Below, one piece after another: positions 19,292 to 27,749 of a stretch of DNA of 64,000 nucleotides. Both the position numbers and the translations under genes were made by a program. The notes below the pieces were generated by a model. The model was not told the origin of the DNA. It saw only the letters and a list, made by a program, of their open reading frames with translations, and did not search any database. Each line of letters begins with the position of its first letter. Positions within the stretch are counted from its first letter, which is position 1. Source of the DNA: Rhodoferax sp. TS-BS-61-7 (GTDB taxonomy: Bacteria > Pseudomonadota > Gammaproteobacteria > Burkholderiales > Burkholderiaceae_C); NCBI RefSeq assembly GCF_002943465.1, contig NZ_PTQY01000002.1, positions 372,001-436,000 of the forward strand, in the 5' to 3' direction.

Positions 19292-19856
19292 CGCCAGGCT
19301 CCCGGTAAAAGCAGCGAGCGCAGGCCTGCTGGTAGCGTTCATTGCCACCTATCTCCACCTGTTCACCCTCGCGCACTCGCCGGCCCTGGGCATCGATGCG
19401 GATGTTCATGGTGGCCTTGCGGCCGCAGGCGCAAATGGTCTTGATTTCTTCGATGTCGTCCGCCAGCGTCAGCAGGTAGGCGGCACCGGGGAAGGGGTTG
19501 CCCTGAAAGTCGGAGCGCAGGCCAAAGCATATGGTGGGGATATCTACCGTGTGGGCGATCTGGTGCAGCTGGCGCACCTGGGCAGGCGTCAGAAATTGCG
19601 ATTCGTCGATCAGCACACAGGCTAGCTGTGTCTGTGGTGTGAGCAGCGCCAAAAAATCGGTAGTCGCATCAAACACCTGGGCTTGGCGTTGGATGCCCAG
19701 GCGCGAGGCAATGCTGCCGTGGCCGCTGCGGTCGTCAATGCCAGCCGTGAAGAGCTGCACAGTCTGCCCTTGCTCCTCGTAGTTGTAGGCAATTTGCAGC
19801 AGCGAGGTGGATTTGCCGGCATTCATGGCCGAGTAGCGGAAAAACAGTTTGGCCAT
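19278..19856 (-). CDS. tdk: Thymidine kinase
   Basis: Type II thymidine kinase (192 residues) phosphorylating thymidine for dTTP salvage. It has the P-loop SAMNAGKSTSL (about 9-19), the DESQF Walker B with catalytic Glu (about 86-90), the lasso/thymidine-binding loop and a structural zinc site made of CACG (about 143-146) and CARC (about 180-183). Full length. Confidence 0.96.
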   Translation of the reverse strand: MAKLFFRYSAMNAGKSTSLLQIAYNYEEQGQTVQLFTAGIDDRSGHGSIASRLGIQRQAQVFDATTDFLALLTPQTQLACVLIDESQFLTPAQVRQLHQIAHTVDIPTICFGLRSDFQGNPFPGAAYLLTLADDIEEIKTICACGRKATMNIRIDAQGRRVREGEQVEIGGNERYQQACARCFYREPGDGQI

Positions 19857-19896
19857 GGTGCGCAGGAAAGCAGTACGGAAATGGGGTAATCAGGTT

Positions 19897-20787
19897 TCAG
19901 AGTCGAGCCTGTGTGCTGCGGGCAGGGGCAAGCCGCACCGTGCGCAGCACCCAGGGAACCAGGAGGGCCACAAACGCGCCGCTTGCCAGGCCCTTGGTCG
20001 CAGACCACAGTGTAGGTTCCCACTGCAGCTGCAGGCCCAGCGTTTTGAGCAATTTTTGTTCACCCCAAAACAGCAGCGCCCCCAGCAGGGCCGCAGCGAC
20101 GATGCGCGCGGGGCCGCTGGGCGCCGCAAACTGCGTATGCCGCCGATCCCAGTGCAGGCCCGCGGTGGCGGTAGCCAGCCAGGCCGCCAGCATGGGCACG
20201 TAGTCCGGTGGCTGACCACCCGGCCAGCTAAGCAGTGCTGCAATAGCCACGCCCACGATGGCAGCCAGCTGCCAGACCAGGGAGCGGTGCAACGGACTGG
20301 ACTGGCGCAGTGCCCAGGCAAACACCAACAGGCTGGCAACGCCCAGCAACGCACCTGCCAGCACATCCTCCAGGTCGTGCACGCCCAAGTACAGGCGGCT
20401 GAACATCACGCCCAGTGCAATTGCGCTGCAGGCCCACCAGACCCAGGTGCGGCGCACCTCCCAGGCCAGCCACATCCAGAGCGACACGGCCATTTGGGCG
20501 TGGCCGCTGGGCAGGCCGTAGCTGGCGCCGACCAGGTCGTCCAGGCGAATCTCTAGCGGCGGGCGCGGGTCCCGGAACAGGTCTTTGGCATAGGCGTTGA
20601 GCAGTGCGTTGCAGGCCACGACCACCAGCAGGCGAAAGAAGCGCTCCTTGTTCCATACCCAGTAGCCGATCGACATGAAGAACATCAAAAAAGTGGCGTA
20701 ACCCAGCCACGAAAACGCCATAGCCAGCTGCGTTCCAGCGGCTGAGCGCAGCGGCAGCACCCACTGCAAGTCATGCAGAATGTTCAT
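19897..20787 (-). CDS. PAP2-family membrane phosphatase
   Basis: 296-residue inner-membrane protein with the three PAP2 phosphatase motifs: KDLFRDPRP (about 68-76), PSGH (about 93-96) and SRLYLGVHDLEDV (about 129-141), so it probably dephosphorylates a lipid phosphate such as undecaprenyl diphosphate or phosphatidate at the periplasmic face. About eight hydrophobic segments, including an extended C-terminal half with several Trp-rich helices beyond the core domain. The substrate is not determined by the sequence. Confidence 0.87.
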   Translation of the reverse strand: MNILHDLQWVLPLRSAAGTQLAMAFSWLGYATFLMFFMSIGYWVWNKERFFRLLVVVACNALLNAYAKDLFRDPRPPLEIRLDDLVGASYGLPSGHAQMAVSLWMWLAWEVRRTWVWWACSAIALGVMFSRLYLGVHDLEDVLAGALLGVASLLVFAWALRQSSPLHRSLVWQLAAIVGVAIAALLSWPGGQPPDYVPMLAAWLATATAGLHWDRRHTQFAAPSGPARIVAAALLGALLFWGEQKLLKTLGLQLQWEPTLWSATKGLASGAFVALLVPWVLRTVRLAPARSTQARL

Positions 20788-20795
20788 CGTTTGCT

Positions 20796-20848
20796 CCTGT
20801 TTTTATAGCTGCTTGTGCAATATCCACGGGGGCTAGGCCCCTGTTTTA
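20796..20848 (-). repeat. Dispersed repeat family 1, copy b
   Basis: TTTTTATAGCTGCTTGTGC then AATATCCACGGGGGCTAGG. It fills the gap between the PAP2 gene and the EcsC-like gene and supplies the stop codon and last residues of the latter. Confidence 0.8.
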
Positions 20849-21411
20849 TCCTCAAACAAGGCGACAGCGTTGTGGGCAACCTGCAGCGTGTCGTAGTAGG
20901 CATAGGCGCCCACGCTGACCGCACCCAGCAGTGGTACGAAGCGCGATGCGCCCTTGCGCAGCGCCGCCACGGCCAGCATGCCACCCAGCTTTTGCGCCAG
21001 CGTCTGCAGCACCTTGACGGTGGTGGGCCGCACCACCACGCGCTCACCCATGCGCACGGCGATGTCGCGGAACAGCTGGGCGGACAGTTGCTTGAACAGG
21101 CAGTACAGCAGGTGCTCGCGCGTCAGCGTGGTGTGTTGGCCGTAAATCGCCGCGATGTCCGACACCATCTGCGTCTGCAGCTTCCACACGCCCACCATTT
21201 CCGGCAGCACGGTGACCCAGCCCAGCCAGCCGGGCGGCAGCGAGAGCGAGCCCGCCAGCAGGCTGGCCTTGCGCGCGGTGGTTCGCGCAATGGCGTGGGC
21301 ACGCTCGGCGGGGTGTGCCTGTGGAAGCTCAGCGCTGGCCGGCACCTGCACCACTAGCTCCAGAATCGCGTCGGCCATCTGCGCACGCAACGGCCGGCTG
21401 CGTTTAGTCAT
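20833..21411 (-). CDS. EcsC-like protein (tentative)
   Basis: 192 residues starting at ATG 21411, which overlaps the end of the exonuclease gene by 8 bases. The central LPPGWLGWVTVLPEMVGVWKLQ then SDIAAIYGQ recalls the EcsC family pattern (Leu-Pro..., then Ile-Ala..-Tyr-Gly), with a hydrophobic C-terminal third (GASRFVPLLGAVSVGAYAYYDT). The function of EcsC-like proteins outside Firmicutes is unknown. The last residues (FEDKTGA and stop) are encoded by repeat copy b, so the C-terminus has been replaced or extended by the repeat. Confidence 0.6.
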   Translation of the reverse strand: MTKRSRPLRAQMADAILELVVQVPASAELPQAHPAERAHAIARTTARKASLLAGSLSLPPGWLGWVTVLPEMVGVWKLQTQMVSDIAAIYGQHTTLTREHLLYCLFKQLSAQLFRDIAVRMGERVVVRPTTVKVLQTLAQKLGGMLAVAALRKGASRFVPLLGAVSVGAYAYYDTLQVAHNAVALFEDKTGA

Positions 21412-22531
21412 GGGTTTTCTCCAGGGGGAAGACCGCGCTGTCGCGGCCCATGGGGGCTGCCAAGCGTTTGGCCAGCACTCGGTAGGTTTCCAGGTCAAAG
21501 ACCAGCGTTTGCCGGCTCTGGTGCACATCGTCCAGGTCTTCGGCAGAGTGCACCGTGGCCACATGGCACCACTGGTCGAATACATGGACATCGGTGCGGC
21601 CGGTGCGCGCGTGGTGCTCGCGGATGCCAATGCGGCCAGCGTGCGGCCAGCCTTGCAGGGTTTGCTGCACCAGCTCCACCTGGGACTTTTTGCTGGACTT
21701 GCGGTTGTGCAGCGGCTTGAGTTCCTTGACCAAGCGCGTCTGCAACAACAGAGCACCCAGCTCGCCGGCCGTCTCACGCCATTCGACGCGGCGAATTTCT
21801 TGCGCAATGCGCGCCTCGCGTGCCACCTTCTCCGCGCTCTGGAAGTGGGCCAACACGCGGGTGCGCATGTTCACACTTTTGCCGATGTAAAGCGGTGTGG
21901 GGCCTTCGCCGTAGAACAGGTAGACGCCGGGTGTGTCGGGGATGTCGTCCACCGGAGTTTCGAGTTGGGCTGGTGCGCTGCTGCCGCCACGCAAGAGGGC
22001 CGCCGCTTCGCGTTGCACGACCTCGGCACCCAAGTCGGCCTGGGCGAGCTGCAGCCACTGCAGCACCACCTCCACATCGCCCATGGCGCGGTGGCGCGCC
22101 TGGGTGTGCAGGCCGTGGCGCTGCATGATGGCGTCCAGCCCATGGCCCTTGTGTTGCGGGTACAGCTTGCGCGACAGGCGCACGGTGCACAGGGTTTGGG
22201 TTTTCAGTGGCTTTTCCAGCCGTGCCAGCTCGTGCACCACAAAGCCATGGTCAAAGCCCACGTTGTGTGCCACAAACACGGCACCGTCCAACAGCGCCAG
22301 CAGCCGGGGCGCCACCTGGGCAAACATGGGCGCGTCTTCCACCATGGCATCGGTGATGCCGGTCAGGCTCTGGATGAACGATGGGATAGGCATACCGGGG
22401 TTCACCAGCGTGCTCCAGCGTGCCACCTCGACGCCGTTTTCAACACGCACTGCGGCAATCTCGGTGATGCGGTCGTGCACTGCGCTGCCTCCGGTGGTTT
22501 CCAGATCCAGCAAAACAAAACAGGGCAGCAT
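21404..22531 (-). CDS. DEDDh 3'-5' exonuclease fused to a GIY-YIG nuclease domain
   Basis: 375 residues with two nuclease modules. The N-terminal DnaQ-like domain has ExoI DLETTG (about 9-14), ExoII VAHNVGFDHGF (about 87-97) and ExoIII HRAMGDVEV (about 145-153). Residues about 200-280 are a UvrC/Cho-type GIY-YIG domain: DTPGVYLFYGEG, PLYIGKSVNMRTRV and the Arg/Glu pattern after it. The C-terminal 95 residues are less conserved. Such fusions (as in DnaQ/Cho-like proteins) are thought to act in DNA repair. Lies 6 bases from the Nudix gene. Confidence 0.88.
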   Translation of the reverse strand: MLPCFVLLDLETTGGSAVHDRITEIAAVRVENGVEVARWSTLVNPGMPIPSFIQSLTGITDAMVEDAPMFAQVAPRLLALLDGAVFVAHNVGFDHGFVVHELARLEKPLKTQTLCTVRLSRKLYPQHKGHGLDAIMQRHGLHTQARHRAMGDVEVVLQWLQLAQADLGAEVVQREAAALLRGGSSAPAQLETPVDDIPDTPGVYLFYGEGPTPLYIGKSVNMRTRVLAHFQSAEKVAREARIAQEIRRVEWRETAGELGALLLQTRLVKELKPLHNRKSSKKSQVELVQQTLQGWPHAGRIGIREHHARTGRTDVHVFDQWCHVATVHSAEDLDDVHQSRQTLVFDLETYRVLAKRLAAPMGRDSAVFPLEKTHD

Positions 22532-22537
22532 GGGAAG

Positions 22538-23083
22538 CTAGACGATGTCTATGGTGTGGATGCCGTACTGGCCCGTGCGTCGGTCGGCAAAGTAGCGCTC
22601 CAGGGTTTCCTTGACGGTGCGAAACGCGATCTCGTCCCAAGGGATTTCGTCCTCGCGGAACAGGCGGGCTTCGATGGTCTCGGTGCCGGGGTTGAACTGG
22701 TCGCTGGTCAGGCGGGCGCGGTAGAAGATGTGCACCTGGCCCACGCGCGCCACGTTCAGCAGGGTGAACAGCCCTTCCATTTCAAACTGCGCGCCGGCCT
22801 CTTCATCGGTCTCGCGCGCGGCACCTTCGGCCGTGGTCTCGTTGAGTTCCATAAAGCCCGCGGGCAGTGTCCACTTGCCAAAGCGCGGCTCGATATTGCG
22901 CTTGCACAGCAGCACTTGATCGCCCCAGTGCGGCACGGTGCCCACCACGTTCAGCGGGTTCTCGTAATGGATGGTGCCGCAGGCCGTGCAGATGGCGCGC
23001 TCTTTGGTGTCGCCATCGTCGGGCACGCGGTAAACCACCGCGGTGCCGCATTGTTTGCAATGTTGGATCGGGGTGCGCAGCAT
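22538..23083 (-). CDS. Nudix hydrolase with N-terminal zinc ribbon
   Basis: 181 residues: zinc ribbon CKQC...CTAC (about 9-35), then a Nudix domain with the full box GFMELNETTAEGAARETDEEAG (GX5EX7REUXEEXG with T in place of the U). Hydrolyses a nucleoside diphosphate linked to another moiety; the zinc ribbon resembles the NudC/NADH-pyrophosphatase group, but substrate is not defined. Confidence 0.87.
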   Translation of the reverse strand: MLRTPIQHCKQCGTAVVYRVPDDGDTKERAICTACGTIHYENPLNVVGTVPHWGDQVLLCKRNIEPRFGKWTLPAGFMELNETTAEGAARETDEEAGAQFEMEGLFTLLNVARVGQVHIFYRARLTSDQFNPGTETIEARLFREDEIPWDEIAFRTVKETLERYFADRRTGQYGIHTIDIV

Positions 23084-23091
23084 GAGGGGGC

Positions 23092-23787
23092 TCAGACCAG
23101 CTGCACGTGCAGGGGCTGCAACCCCTCCACACTGGCCAGCAACACGTCGCCACGCACCACGGCGCCCACGCCTTCGGGCGTGCCGGTAAAGATCAGGTCG
23201 CCGGGCTGCAGCGTCCAGGCTGCGGACAGCTGCTCGATGGTCTCGGCAATGTTCCAGATCAGTTTGGCGATGGTGCTGCGCTGGCGTTCCTGGCCATTCA
23301 CCTGCAGCGCAATGGCCGCGCTGTGGATGGCGGGTACCTGGGCCGCAGGGGTGATGGGGCCGATGGGCGCCGAGAAGTCAAAGCCCTTTCCAATGCACCA
23401 GGGGCGGCCCTGTTTCTTCATCTCGTTTTGCAGGTCACGGCGTGTCATGTCCAGGCCCACGGCGTAGCCGTAGATGTGCTGGAGGGCATTGGCTGCTGCA
23501 ATGTTGGCGCCGCCCTTGCCAATGGCCACCACCAGCTCCACCTCGTGGTGCAGGTTGCTGGTTAGCGTGGGGTAGGGCATGGCCACGGTCTGGCCGGCCT
23601 CGGCCACCAGGGCCGCGTCGGCGGGCTTCATGAAGAAGAAGGGCGCCTCGCGGCCGGTGTGACCCATTTCCTTGGCATGCTCTTCGTAGTTGCGGCCCAC
23701 GCAGTACATGCGGTGGATGGGGAAGCGTGCCGACTCGCCCACCACGGGGATGGAGGGAATGGCAGGAGGCGTGACAACAAAGCTCAT
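23092..23787 (-). CDS. Fumarylacetoacetate hydrolase family protein
   Basis: 231 residues of the FAH C-terminal fold. Visible signatures are YCVGRNYEEHAKEMG, the metal-binding HHEVELVVAIGKGG (Glu pair), GLDMTRRDLQ and GDLIFTGTPEGVGAV. Members act as fumarylpyruvate or acylpyruvate hydrolases or oxaloacetate decarboxylases. The divergent neighbour maiA makes an aromatic ring-cleavage (gentisate/homogentisate) role plausible. Confidence 0.87.
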   Translation of the reverse strand: MSFVVTPPAIPSIPVVGESARFPIHRMYCVGRNYEEHAKEMGHTGREAPFFFMKPADAALVAEAGQTVAMPYPTLTSNLHHEVELVVAIGKGGANIAAANALQHIYGYAVGLDMTRRDLQNEMKKQGRPWCIGKGFDFSAPIGPITPAAQVPAIHSAAIALQVNGQERQRSTIAKLIWNIAETIEQLSAAWTLQPGDLIFTGTPEGVGAVVRGDVLLASVEGLQPLHVQLV

Positions 23788-23800
23788 GGCGCGTTCCCTT

Positions 23801-24103
23801 TCAGGCCGACTTCACCACCAGGTCAAAGTGCTCCACCACGGGGGGCGATGCGAAGAAGGGGCCCACGATGGCGCGCCATTGGGGAAACAGCGCGCCTTCG
23901 CGGAAGCCCACGGTGTGGTCTTCCAGCGTGTCCCAGAAGATTTGCAGGATGTAGCGCTCCGGGCTCTCGATCCCCTTGTTCACCTTGTAGCCCTGGAAAC
24001 CTTTGGCCTGGGAGATGACGTCGCGCAGGCCGCGGGCGATGGCTTCGTCAAAGGCGGCGTTTTGGCCGGGGTGGATGCGGATGTCGGCAAGTTCCAGAAT
24101 CAT
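23801..24103 (-). CDS. Antibiotic biosynthesis monooxygenase (ABM)-like small protein
   Basis: 100 residues from ATG 24103: MILELADIRIHPGQNAAFDEAIA, then YKVNKGIESPERYILQIFWDTLEDHTVGFR, the ferredoxin-like ABM pattern. Stop lies 13 bases before the FAH-family gene on the same strand, so they are probably co-transcribed. A longer reading upstream would run antisense through maiA and is rejected. Confidence 0.8.
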   Translation of the reverse strand: MILELADIRIHPGQNAAFDEAIARGLRDVISQAKGFQGYKVNKGIESPERYILQIFWDTLEDHTVGFREGALFPQWRAIVGPFFASPPVVEHFDLVVKSA

Positions 24104-24175
24104 GGGGGCTCCAGGCGGGGGAATGTCGGTAATGGGGTCTCCAATGGTAACGGCTTCGGGTTTATCCTCGCGGGC

Positions 24176-24829
24176 ATGAAGCTGTACAACTACTGCCGAT
24201 CGTCCGCCTCGTTTCGCGTGCGCATTGCGCTCAACCTCAAGGGCCTGCCGTTTGATTACATCCCTGTGCACTTGGTGCGCGGTGAGCAGCTGCAGGAGGC
24301 CCACCGCGCACGCTCGCCCGACGCGCTGGTACCCGTGCTGGAGGTGGATGGCCACACGCTCAGCCAGTCCATGGCCATCATCGACTACCTGGAAGAAACC
24401 CGGCCCACGCCGCCCCTGCTGCCCGCCAGCGCGCTGGGCCGCGCCCAGGTGCGGGCGCTGGCGCAAACCATTGCCTGCGAGATCCACCCGCTCAACAACC
24501 TGCGCGTGCTCAAGTACCTGAGCGGCACCCTGCAGTGCGATGAAGAGGAAAAAGCCACCTGGTACCGCTACTGGGTGCGCCAGGGCCTGCTGGCGTTCGA
24601 GCGCCAGCTGGATGCGCTGAGCGCCCTGGGCCTGCGCCCCACGGCGTTTTGTTATGGTGACGCGCCCACGCTGGCCGACTGCCTGCTGGCGCCGCAAATC
24701 TTCAACGCCCGCCGCTTTGACACCGACCTTAGCGGCCTGCCCAAAACCCTGGCCGCGTTTGACGCCTGTATGGCCTTGCCCGCGTTTGACGCGGCCCAGC
24801 CCAGCCGCTGCCCGGATTTCACGCCATGA
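24176..24829 (+). CDS. maiA: Maleylacetoacetate (maleylpyruvate) isomerase, zeta-class GST
   Basis: 217 residues. The zeta-class active-site motif SSASFRVRIALNLKG (about 9-23, SSxxxR) is intact, with thioredoxin-fold N-terminus LYNYCRSSAS and an all-helical C-terminal domain. Isomerises cis-enediones from homogentisate or gentisate breakdown using glutathione; it is divergent from the FAH-like/ABM pair, consistent with one catabolic step series. It overlaps the next gene by ATGA. Confidence 0.9.
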   Translation: MKLYNYCRSSASFRVRIALNLKGLPFDYIPVHLVRGEQLQEAHRARSPDALVPVLEVDGHTLSQSMAIIDYLEETRPTPPLLPASALGRAQVRALAQTIACEIHPLNNLRVLKYLSGTLQCDEEEKATWYRYWVRQGLLAFERQLDALSALGLRPTAFCYGDAPTLADCLLAPQIFNARRFDTDLSGLPKTLAAFDACMALPAFDAAQPSRCPDFTP

Positions 24830-25638
24830 GCGCGCCTGCCCCAGGCGCGCCCGCGGACTGGCTGGTGCCCGACTGGCCCGCGCCCGCCGGGGTCCATGCC
24901 CTGTTCACCACGCGCCGCGGCGGCCAGTCCCGCCCGCCCTATGACGGCCTGAACCTGGGCACGCATGTGGGCGACGACGCAGCCGATGTGCAGGCCAACC
25001 GCGCCGTGCTGCAGCAGGCCTTGGGCGTGCGGCCCGTGTTTCTGGCGCAGGTGCATGGCACGCAGGTGCAACCCCTGGCGCTTGACACGCCCGATGGCAC
25101 GGTGGCGGACGCCTGCTTGGCCACCCAGCCCGGCGTGGCCTGCACCATCATGGTGGCGGACTGCCTGCCCATTTTGCTGTGCGACAGCACGGGCACCTGG
25201 GTGGCTGCGGCCCATGCGGGCTGGCGCGGTTTGGCCGGGCAGGGCGGTGTGGGTGTGGTGGAGAGCACGCTGGCGGCCATTTATGCATCAAATAAGGCTC
25301 TAGCCCCCGTGGATATTGCGCAAGCAGCTCCTGAAACAATAGCGTGGCTCGGCCCTTGCATTGGTCCCACGGCGTTTGAGGTGGGGGACGAGGTGCGCCA
25401 AGCCTTTGTGGATGGCATGCCTGAAGCGGCAGCCTGCTTTGTGCCCGCCGGCCCCGGTAAGTGGTGGGCCAACCTGCAAGCCTTGGCACGCCAGCGGCTG
25501 CAGGCGGCGGGGGTTAAAGCGGTCTACGGCAACGACGGCAGCACGCCTTGGTGCACCGTCGGCAACCCCTCACGTTTCTTTTCCCACCGGCGCGACCGGG
25601 TCAGCGGGCGGCTGGCTGGCTGCATCTGGCTGGACTGA
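24826..25638 (+). CDS. pgeF: PgeF/YfiH-family laccase-domain protein (purine nucleoside phosphorylase family)
   Basis: 270 residues. The zinc-binding residues are visible in QVHG, ADCLPI and HAGWRG, and WLGPCIGPTAFEVG is characteristic. The family (once called polyphenol oxidase) includes purine nucleoside phosphorylase/adenosine deaminase-like enzymes and cell-wall cytoplasmic editing factors. Residues about 153-174 (YASNKALAPVDIAQAAPETI) are encoded by a family 1 repeat inserted in frame just before WLGP, so the protein has a repeat-derived loop. Starts by ATGA overlap with maiA. Confidence 0.9.
   Translation: MSAPAPGAPADWLVPDWPAPAGVHALFTTRRGGQSRPPYDGLNLGTHVGDDAADVQANRAVLQQALGVRPVFLAQVHGTQVQPLALDTPDGTVADACLATQPGVACTIMVADCLPILLCDSTGTWVAAAHAGWRGLAGQGGVGVVESTLAAIYASNKALAPVDIAQAAPETIAWLGPCIGPTAFEVGDEVRQAFVDGMPEAAACFVPAGPGKWWANLQALARQRLQAAGVKAVYGNDGSTPWCTVGNPSRFFSHRRDRVSGRLAGCIWLD
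25283..25343 (+). repeat. Dispersed repeat family 1, copy c, inside pgeF
   Basis: ATGCATCAAATAAGGCTC, TAGCCCCCGTGGATATTGC, GCAAGCAGCTCCTGAAAC, AATAGC. All stop codons fall out of frame, so it is translated as part of PgeF. Nearly the same 60 bases occur in cobU (40112) and, more divergently, in cbiB and cobS. Confidence 0.88.
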
Positions 25639-25893
25639 AGCTGTAGCGGCTTCATTGGAAGCAGCCGCAGCCGCATGGGCCGCAATGGCGGCCTCACGCT
25701 CCGCCATCTCCTGCGCCCGAATTTTCCGTTTGCGCCCCGGCGTGCCCATGAAATACACCATCAGTGCGATGGGCAGCAGGCCGTACAGGACAAAAGTGAC
25801 GATGGCGCCCAACACGGTGCCGTTGGAGTTGGTGGCTTCGGCCACGCTCATCATGAGGGCGACGTAGAGCCAGGCGATGGGAATGATGTACAT
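25570..25893 (-). CDS. Small membrane protein of unknown function
   Basis: 107 residues with two hydrophobic segments (IIPIAWLYVALMMSV and IVTFVLYGLLPIALMVYFMG) and a charged Ala-rich cytoplasmic tail (RKRKIRAQEMAEREAA). Its 3' end overlaps the convergent pgeF by 69 bases. The segment GTPGRKRKIRAQE after the second helix looks conserved in Burkholderiales from memory; no function can be assigned. Confidence 0.7.
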   Translation of the reverse strand: MYIIPIAWLYVALMMSVAEATNSNGTVLGAIVTFVLYGLLPIALMVYFMGTPGRKRKIRAQEMAEREAAIAAHAAAAASNEAATASVQPDAASQPPADPVAPVGKET

Positions 25894-25985
25894 AGGGTTT
25901 CTCTTAGCGCATGTCAGGATAGCGCAGGTCCAAGATTGCCATACTTGGGCGTTAGACTAGAGACACTAATTCCGAAGGTGATGGC

Positions 25986-27719
25986 GTGACCCAACCCAAT
26001 TCCGACTTTTTGGCCCAGGCAACGCAACAGTTTCAGCAGGCATTCACCCAGAGCTGGTCCAAGGCGCTGGAGTCCTTCCAGGGTTTGGACCTGGGGTCTG
26101 CCGGCGCGGGCTTCCCCGCGATGTCTGAAAAACCACCCGAAATCCATTTCGCCCCCGAGAAACTGCAGGCCCTGCAGCAGCAGTACCTGCAAGAGGCCAT
26201 GGGCCTGTTCAGCGAAGGCCTGAGCCACCCGACGCAAGCCCCCGCCAGCACCGACCGCCGCTTTGCCGCGCCCGCCTGGGGCGACAACCCCGTCGCTGCT
26301 TACGCCGCCGCGGTCTACCTGCTGAACGCCCGCACGCTCATGGGCCTGGCCGAGGCCGTGGACGCCGATGCCAAGACCAAGAGCCGCATCCGCTTTGCCG
26401 TTGAACAGTGGATGGCCGCCGCCGCGCCCAGCAACTTTTTGGCCTTCAACGCCGAAGCGCAGAAGAAAGCCGTTGAGACCAAGGGCGAGAGCATTGCCAA
26501 AGGCATGAAGAACCTGGTGCACGACATCCAGCAGGGCCACGTGTCCATGACGGACGAGAGCCTGTTCGAGGTTGGCAAGAACGTGGCCACCACAGAGGGC
26601 GCCGTGGTGTTCGAGAACGAACTCTTCCAGCTCATCGAATACAAGCCGCTCACGGCCAAGGTCTACGAGAAACCGTTTTTGCTGGTGCCCCCGTGCATCA
26701 ACAAGTTCTATATCCTCGATTTGCAGCCCGAGAACTCGCTGATCCGTTACGCGGTGGAGCAGGGCCACCGCACCTTTGTGGTCAGCTGGCGCAACCCCGA
26801 CGCCACGCTGGCCCACAAGACCTGGGACGACTACATCGAGCACGCCGTGATCCGCGCCATTGGTGTGGCCCAAGACATCAGCGGCTCGCCCACCATCAAC
26901 GCACTGGGCTTTTGCGTGGGTGGCACCATGCTGGGCACCGCGCTGGGCGTGCTGGCTGCGCGGGGTGAAAAACCCGTGGACAGCGCCACCTTCCTCACCA
27001 CCTTCCTCGACTTTTCGGACACCGGCATCCTGGACGTGTTCATCGATGAGAGCTTCGTCAAATACCGCGAAGGCGAGCTGGGCAAGGGCGGCCTCATGAA
27101 GGGTCAGGACCTGGCCAGCACCTTCAGCTTTTTGCGGCCCAATGACCTGGTGTGGAACTACGTGGTGGGCAACTACCTCAAGGGCGAAACCCCGCCGCCG
27201 TTTGACCTGCTGTACTGGAACAGCGACAGCACCAACCTGCCTGGCCCGTACTACGCCTGGTACCTGCGCAACACTTACCTTGAAAACAACCTGGTCAAGC
27301 CCGGCAAGCTCACCGTCTGTGGTGAAAAGCTGGACCTGCGCGCCTTGGACATCCCGGTCTACATCTATGGTTCGCGCGAGGACCACATCGTGCCGATTGG
27401 CGGTGCCTACGCCTCCACCCAGGTGCTGCCGGGTAAGAAACGCTTTGTGCAGGGCGCATCGGGCCACATTGCCGGTGTGATCAACCCACCGGCCAAGAAC
27501 AAACGCAGCCACTGGATCCGTGCGGACGGCAAATTGCCCAAGACGCACGCACAGTGGCTGGAGGGCGCGACCGAGCATGCCGGCAGCTGGTGGACCGACT
27601 GGTCCCAGTGGCTCAAGGGCCATGCTGGCAAGCAAATTGCTGCGCCCAAGAGCTATGGCAAAGGCAAGTACAAAGCCATAGAGGCGGCTCCTGGGCGTTA
27701 TGTTCAAGCCAAAGCTTGA
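25986..27719 (+). CDS. phaC: Class I poly(3-hydroxyalkanoate) synthase
   Basis: Polymerises 3-hydroxybutyryl-CoA into storage granules. 577 residues from a GTG start; the ATG five bases earlier runs into a stop, and GAAGG lies about 9 bases upstream. The lipase-like box GFCVGGTML holds nucleophile Cys310; the catalytic Asp (about 466, SREDHIVP) and His (about 495, GASGHIAGV) follow. The length and N-terminal domain mark class I, no PhaE partner needed. First gene of phaCAB. Confidence 0.97.
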   Translation: MTQPNSDFLAQATQQFQQAFTQSWSKALESFQGLDLGSAGAGFPAMSEKPPEIHFAPEKLQALQQQYLQEAMGLFSEGLSHPTQAPASTDRRFAAPAWGDNPVAAYAAAVYLLNARTLMGLAEAVDADAKTKSRIRFAVEQWMAAAAPSNFLAFNAEAQKKAVETKGESIAKGMKNLVHDIQQGHVSMTDESLFEVGKNVATTEGAVVFENELFQLIEYKPLTAKVYEKPFLLVPPCINKFYILDLQPENSLIRYAVEQGHRTFVVSWRNPDATLAHKTWDDYIEHAVIRAIGVAQDISGSPTINALGFCVGGTMLGTALGVLAARGEKPVDSATFLTTFLDFSDTGILDVFIDESFVKYREGELGKGGLMKGQDLASTFSFLRPNDLVWNYVVGNYLKGETPPPFDLLYWNSDSTNLPGPYYAWYLRNTYLENNLVKPGKLTVCGEKLDLRALDIPVYIYGSREDHIVPIGGAYASTQVLPGKKRFVQGASGHIAGVINPPAKNKRSHWIRADGKLPKTHAQWLEGATEHAGSWWTDWSQWLKGHAGKQIAAPKSYGKGKYKAIEAAPGRYVQAKA

Positions 27720-27749
27720 GTTTTTGATTCACTAAGAAGGAGACACCTG

